DNA of 64,000 nucleotides, from contig OZ025249.1 of the NCBI GenBank assembly GCA_964019135.1, positions 14,409,088 to 14,473,087 on the forward strand. Reading direction: 5' to 3'. The notes below the pieces were generated by a model. That model was not told the DNA's origin and searched no databases. It saw only the letters and a program-made list of their open reading frames with translations. Of this stretch, positions 58,800 through 64,000 are shown one piece after another (position 1 is the first letter of the stretch; each line of letters opens with the position of its first letter). Position numbers and translations under genes: made by a program. This DNA comes from Arenicola marina (taxonomy: Eukaryota; Annelida; Polychaeta; Arenicolidae).

Positions 58800-60320
58800 A
58801 GTACCGACTGCGACTATGTACATGCAATATCGACGGGGTTATAGGCCGAAACGTCACCACGCCATGTCTTTTGGTGTATCGAGGCTTTATAATGGGATTG
58901 GTCATGTTAAAGTGTGATTATTTGCTAGCGTCCAAACTACTGGTTAAAATTCGATGCCATTTGGCGAACAGGATGCCAGTAATATGGGTAGATATTCTAC
59001 AACATATGTCATCTACCTGCATTGATGTAGCCACAGCGCTTTTTTTGCACTTTCGGCAACGTCCTCTTTTTTTTCCTCTTAATAAAGAGGAGCGGGCTGA
59101 GGAGACAGTCCTGTCTAGTACCTAGCCTACACGCAAAAAAATCATTCAGGCAATTGCGACACTAAACACACGATCTGAGATCATCTGATAAAGACATGAA
59201 CACAATAGAAACGACCCCCTGGTTTACTTAAATATTTATAAATGACTGCCTGCAAGACAAACACTTGATCAATGGTTGATATCTCCTGCCTGAACCCAGA
59301 TTGACACTGACAGCTTATCATTAGCTTCGGCCCAGTCAATTAGTCTAGTGCTTAAGATCTTCATAAAGACTTTGCTTGTGGCCGCTAGTAGAGATATCCC
59401 TCTGTAATTACCAGGCTTGTCACACGGTCTGGTCTTCAATACTGGGAATATAATCGCATCAGTCCACTGCTGCGGGTGTGCTTGGCCATGTTAAAGTGTG
59501 ATTACTTGCTAACGTCCAAACTACTGCTTTGATCTTGATGCAATTTGGCAAACACAATGCCAGTAATATGGGTACATATTCCACCACATATGCGTCATCT
59601 ACCTGCATTTATGTAGTCACAGCGATTCTTTTGCACTTTCGGCAATGTTAAAATTGATCATCCAATAACTCGAAAACTATAAATGTGAGGTGAAATCTGA
59701 GGTCATATTGCTTCTGCGCCTCTCTCTGAAGAATACTCTGAAACAGAAAAGATCAAATATTAACGGAGTTACGCGGGGCTTAAGACCTATGTTAAGCATT
59801 TTGTACATTATTGGCCTTATCTACCAATGGTTAAGGAAAAGTAAAAATCCTGTGATCTTCACCTTTGACCGACGTCACCCACCTACGAACTTAGCCTGAC
59901 GATTGCCATTCCGCATCTTTTAGTGAATTTGGAAGTCGATATCTCAAGGCGTTCGATAGTTATCACGTTGCGTTACAAACAGACAGACCGACACACAGAT
60001 CGAAACTCGGAGTAATAGGTGCAACTTGAAGCTGTTAGTACCGGCTGCGACTATGTAATGCAATATCGACGGGGTTATAGGCCGAAACGTTACCACGCGT
60101 CAGTCATTTGGCGTGTCGAGGCTTTATAATGGGATTGGCCATGTTAAAGTGTGATTATTTACTAGCGTCCAAACTACTGCTTCGATTTTGATGCAAGTTG
60201 GCAAACATGATGCCAGTACTATGGGTACATATTCCACCACAAATGAGTCATCTACCTGCATTTATGTAGTCACAGCGATTTGTTTGCACCTTCGGCAATG
60301 TCAAAATTGATTATTCAATA
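58800..60320. repeat. Element repeated three times (CCATGTTAAAGTGTGATTA)
   Basis: A block of about 165 bases (CATGTTAAAGTGTGATTA, AGCGTCCAAACTACTG, ATCTACCTGCATT-ATGTAG, GCACTTTCGGCAA) occurs at 58900, 59490 and 60140. Two copies share the upstream CGACGGGGTTATAGGCCGAA. Related downstream sequence ends in TGACCTTGACCTTTGACC and an ACAGACAGACAG tail near 60940. Confidence 0.75.
59265..59490 (-). mobile_element. LINE reverse transcriptase fragment (inverted)
   Basis: The minus strand reads WTDAIIFPVLKTRPCDKPG, NYRGISLLAATSKVFMKILS and TRLIDWAEANDKLS, the RT finger segment before the Q-GFR motif. It is in the opposite orientation to the endonuclease fragment at 58.1 kb and lies between two copies of the 165-base repeat. 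Confidence 0.7.
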
Positions 60321-61030
60321 ACTCAAAAACTATTAATGTGAGGTGAAATCTGAGGCCACATTACTTTTGTGCTTGTCCCTGAAGAATACGCTGAACCGCG
60401 AACCTCTAGACTAAATATTAACGAAGTTACGCGGGAAAACATGTTTTGTAACCTTGACCTTGATGTGACCTTTACCTTGGAAGCGCGACCTTGATCAATT
60501 TAGTACTTTGCGTCCAAATACTAATGTCATGTTGTGTGTTTGTCTGACTTGTCCCCTCCATGGAGAAATTGAGGGGGCTATGTTCCCGCCAAAATGCTCC
60601 CATAAGGTCCCATGTTAAACTTTGGGATTTTTTAGCAGGAAAACTATTCGGGCGATTTGCACAAATAAAATTAGAAGGTACTAATGGGCCCAATACGTGA
60701 AATAACTTGCAGCATGATTGAATAGAAACTGCGAACGTTATAGCGATTTTCCCGTTTTTTGGTCCTATCTTTCAATGGTTAAGCAAATTTCGAACAATTC
60801 CTGTGACCTTGACCTTTGACCTACATGGCCCATCTACGAACTTAGCCTGACGATTGCCATTCGGCATCGTTTTGTGAATTTGGAAGTCGATATCTTAAGG
60901 CATTCGAAAGATAATGCCTTACGTTACAAACAGACAGACAGACAGACGGAACACACCGACATGATATGCTCATGATATAGCAGGAAATGATAGGCCTATG
61001 AAGCTGGTCATGCGACAAAGACACCCTTCA
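60321..61030. other. Repeat-derived spacer
   Basis: Contains CTGTGACCTTGACCTTTGAC and a short ACAG microsatellite (60930-60950). No gene. Confidence 0.45.
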
Positions 61031-61039
61031 TCACGAAGT

Positions 61040-61225
61040 GATTTTCGGGCGGACATTTTGCAACGGTGAAATGATTTTTGGGAGGACATTTTGCAACAAG
61101 ATTTTCCCGCGGACATTTTGCAACGATGAAATGATTTTGGGGCGGACATTTTGCAACGATGAATTAATTTTTGGGCGGACATTTTGCGACAAAATTTGCG
61201 GGCGGACATTTTGCAACGTAACACA
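61040..61225. repeat. Tandem repeat with GCGGACATTTTGCAAC core, six copies
   Basis: The 16-base core recurs every 25-34 bases with variable AT-rich links. Confidence 0.85.
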
Positions 61226-62439
61226 TGGCAGGATTTGTTCTGTGACACTATTTGCGGTGATAAAGTACATTGCTGGAAATTAGATTCGCACTCAAGAAGA
61301 AATTATTTTATCAAGGTAGAAAATCTATTTTGGGCTGATGTTCAAAGATATTGAGAGTACCTGTAATGTGTTGGAGTATCTTTTGTGGAATACTTACTTT
61401 ATGACTAATGAAAATGTTATAGATAGAAAGACCGAAGTTATCAAGAAATGTATCATTTTATACTAATGATGTTATTAGGGAACAAGGAGATTTCCTGGGC
61501 TGGAATTAATTTTGCATAAAACTTGCATACTGTTTTCGGATTTCTACGGGCTGATTCATTCTATTCCCCGAGAATGGAATAATGAAATGCTAAGAGGAGT
61601 GTTCTGGTACATGAAATGTATATACGGGCGGAATAATGATCGTAAATGTAACTTATCAGCAACGCGATAAGTGCATTTATGCTGCGGTCGATTATCCTTG
61701 GTTACAGACTACTGTTACTTCCTTCAGTATTGTAATGTACCAGAACACTTGTATTTTGCGCATCTACTATTCTAATGTTTACGGTAATCTATGCATCATA
61801 GAGGGATGCGAGGCTGCATCCCGGTTGCTCATTTCCGGTTATCGCAAGGGTCAAACCTTGATCCCTCTCTCTGACCAGTGGAAGCAACCCAGCAGCATCG
61901 CCAACAGAGTATCCACCCACCGTCCCCTTCCTATCACCTTACCTACGGTCACTTCCATGTTTCTCGTGGGCTTGTTTGCCCCCCCCCCCCTCCCCCTTCC
62001 TTCCTGGTTTCTTATCTATATATCCAGTTACACAATATAGCATAATATTATGTGATGTGACGTTGGAATGTGGACCCCTTAAGTGTCTGTATAACCATTA
62101 TCTAAGTTTATACTTATGGCATTATCTTATGTCACTTTAGCCCGTAAGGGTTTGTATAACCCATTAATTGTCAGTAGAACCATATGTAAGTTCATACTTA
62201 TTTCGTTATCTTAGGTCATCTTGCGTCAAATACGCAAGATCTGGTAATAGCTGTTCCGATATTAAGATAAATATATGTTTAGTTATTTATAACTCAATGG
62301 CCTTTTACCGCAAATGCAGTGTGTTATTTAACCAGCAACGAACTTTGTGGAGACTGGCTGATAGACTAGACCGGATGGTATCAATGGTAAGATAATTTAG
62401 GTGTACAGATAGAAAGGGATACATAGAAAACATTGTATA
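61226..62439. other. Spacer
   Basis: A 134-codon plus ORF at 61636-62040 shows no known domain and ends in a poly-C tract region (61981). Nothing else seen. Confidence 0.35.
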
Positions 62440-62720
62440 AATTACCAGTGGACGCCACTACGGATGAGAGAATGACAAGTTTTCAGTTTATGATTTTACA
62501 GAGAACAAGCGTAACGAATATTCTTATACATGAGTAAAATAGTTAACTCTGATATGTGTGGCTTTTGCGGTAATGAGTGTGAAACTATAGAACATATATT
62601 TTATTATTGTCAACCAGTGAAATCATTATAGTCACAATTTTTAGCTTTGTTTAAAAATGTCACTGAACAAGATATTGGCGCATTCATTTCGGTGCAGACT
62701 GTGACGTTAGGAGTGACAAC
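62440..62720 (+). mobile_element. LINE 3' end (zf-RVT-like Cys motif)
   Basis: DATTDERMTSFQFMILQRTS, then, after a stop, SKIVNSDMCGFCGNECETIE and HIFYYCQPV match the C-terminal C-x2-C...H...C segment of L1/Tx1-type LINE polyproteins. Several stops show it is dead. Confidence 0.65.
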
Positions 62721-64000
62721 CTCGCCTTTTTCTCGCCTGCCTAACCGTATAATCTATCAGCGTAAATGGGCTCATGTTTTGGAATAACAGAACAATAACG
62801 CAGCGAGACAATATTTCTGAGAAAATGGAAACCCGTCATCCCTCCTGAACATTGAATACGTGTGGACAAGCTTCGTTTTTTAAGAAATCATTTAAAATAA
62901 ATTTCATACGGGTATTGACAGCTTTGTTCTGTAAGTCTTTTAGCAAATATGCGAATTGCTTCAGGTCTTTAGCACAGAGGTTTGCATTACACTCGACGAA
63001 CTTTACCGCAGTACTGACTGCCACCCGTACCTCTTTATAAGGTTTGACATGAGCTGGTGACTCGTCGTCATCATCGCTCTCCGCGGGGTGACGGTTCCGT
63101 TGGCGAGGAGGCGAGTGCGAGAATGTCGAAATGTCAAAGCCTCGCTGGTTTTAATAGCGTCATCTATAGCGACATGCGCCTGGGCTCACATGACATTGCC
63201 AACAGTGGAGCCGAGTTGCTGTGACAAGGAACGGTTCTACCATTTGTTTTATAGGGAGCTACCTGAATCATTTGGAGTGATTGGGCATGGTTCGACGCAA
63301 TCAATAAAATGAAAGTGGGAAAACCACGTGCATCAACTGTTGACAACGTAGATGTTTCTCATTACCAAACATCTTAACTGATCATCACAATGATTGTGAT
63401 TTGTAAGATGATATCAAAGGGATGTTCTGCCACCCTAGAACCTTGCAACCACGGACACAACGCTTAGTAACGTGACCAATGTAACCTAGAGCTATTCGAG
63501 TCTTTCGAAAAATGCAGGCCAAAAGCATGAAAATGGGGGGGGGGGGGGGTAGGCATTTGTAAGTAGGCATTGGTGAGGACATTATAAACATTATACACAG
63601 TATATAATAATTCTGATTAATCAGAATTTACTTCATGGCTGCGCGGAGAATTATTGGAGTACTACATTATGGCAATACGTGTTGGTATCACCCCTACCCG
63701 ATGGTGAGAAGAACGAATGGACTCGTCCAAGTGGAATCCCCCTGACAACGCGGATTGTTTACCGATTAACGTCAACCGCGAGACGATGTAGCGGCAGTTT
63801 ACACGGGGGTTCACTTGATTCTCAACCACCAACGAAATAACAGGTAAGACATATGACAGCGACATGTTGAAGCTTATTGACAATGACAAACTGTTCATTG
63901 GTCACAAAGTGTGTTGGACGCTTGATAAATTTAAGTGTTATTCATAAATCAACATCAATGGTCTATATTGGCGTTAGAGAATCAAGATATCTCGTTTAAT
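62721..64000. other. Gene B intron 3, right edge
   Basis: The part at 63.30-63.60 kb is collinear with 10.98-11.20 kb. A poly-G tract lies at 63536-63550. By analogy the lectin N-half exon of gene B would start a few hundred bases beyond the window. No exon is visible inside it. Confidence 0.5.

Noticed and set aside
61636..62040. 134-codon plus ORF
   Set aside because: No domain, and it ends in a poly-C-rich low-complexity region. Length alone is weak evidence in repeat-rich DNA.

Overview
The window is eukaryotic DNA: split genes with GT-AG introns, many families of non-LTR retrotransposon and MITE debris, and numerous minisatellites and poly-G tracts. The only well-supported host genes are cell-surface receptors built from EGF/laminin-like, F-type lectin (fucolectin), fibronectin III and transmembrane exons. 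That architecture, together with CpG-rich repeats and L1/Tx1-like and CR1/Jockey-like LINEs, suggests a marine invertebrate. A deuterostome (amphioxus, hemichordate or echinoderm) is my best guess and a mollusc is not excluded. The species call is inference.

Both receptor genes lie on the minus strand, so they read from right to left. Gene A is assembled here from eight exons between 21685 and 1087: signal peptide, EGF/laminin-like, two half-exons of an F-type lectin, a short Cys-rich exon, a second EGF-like exon, one FN3 exon, and a transmembrane/cytoplasmic exon. Every internal junction is phase 1 and together they give 512 uninterrupted codons. Its 3' end may lie left of the window. Gene B is a tandem paralogue to the right: lectin C-half at 57.3-57.6 kb with an in-frame TGA, Cys-rich exon, EGF exon, two alternative transmembrane/cytoplasmic cassettes at 47.5-47.7 and 43.0-43.2 kb, a stalk exon, and a terminal exon at 42.5-42.6 kb. 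Non-coding flanks are also duplicated: 0.66-1.75 kb matches 47.0-48.3 kb, 4.8-5.0 kb matches 57.6-57.8 kb, and 10.98-11.2 kb matches 63.3-63.6 kb. The missing lectin N-half exon of gene B should therefore lie just past the right edge.

Between the two genes lie three paralogous signal-peptide first-exon cassettes with related upstream sequence (21.6, 32.2 and 36.5 kb). The 32.2 kb copy has a premature stop. Upstream of the 21.6 kb copy is a minisatellite of about 6.35 kb (64-bp unit, about 99 copies). A single diverged copy of the same unit sits at the equivalent place upstream of the other two cassettes, so the array looks like an amplification of an old promoter-flank sequence. A second minisatellite (49-bp unit) fills the intron before the Cys-rich exon in both genes, and each unit carries a copy of the 3' splice site and the start of that exon.

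The rest is repeats. LINE remnants lie at 0-0.66, 6.5-9.36, 53.2-53.6, 58.1-58.6, 59.3-59.5 and 62.4-62.7 kb. There is a TTAA-flanked MITE (12.7-13.5 kb), a hAT-like MITE (16.67 kb), tRNA-derived SINE pieces (18.3, 33.9 and 42.3 kb), a foldback element (21.9-22.2 kb, related piece at 43.8 kb), a C-rich/G-rich inverted block (37.5-38.3 kb), a 170-bp satellite with one CRE-like TGACGTCA per unit (48.3-49.1 kb) followed by a duplicated CRE-rich block (49.2-54.5 kb), and tandem arrays with 35-, 40-, 44- and 51-bp units. The 12-16.6 and 44.4-47 kb stretches are AT-rich and contain no gene I can support.
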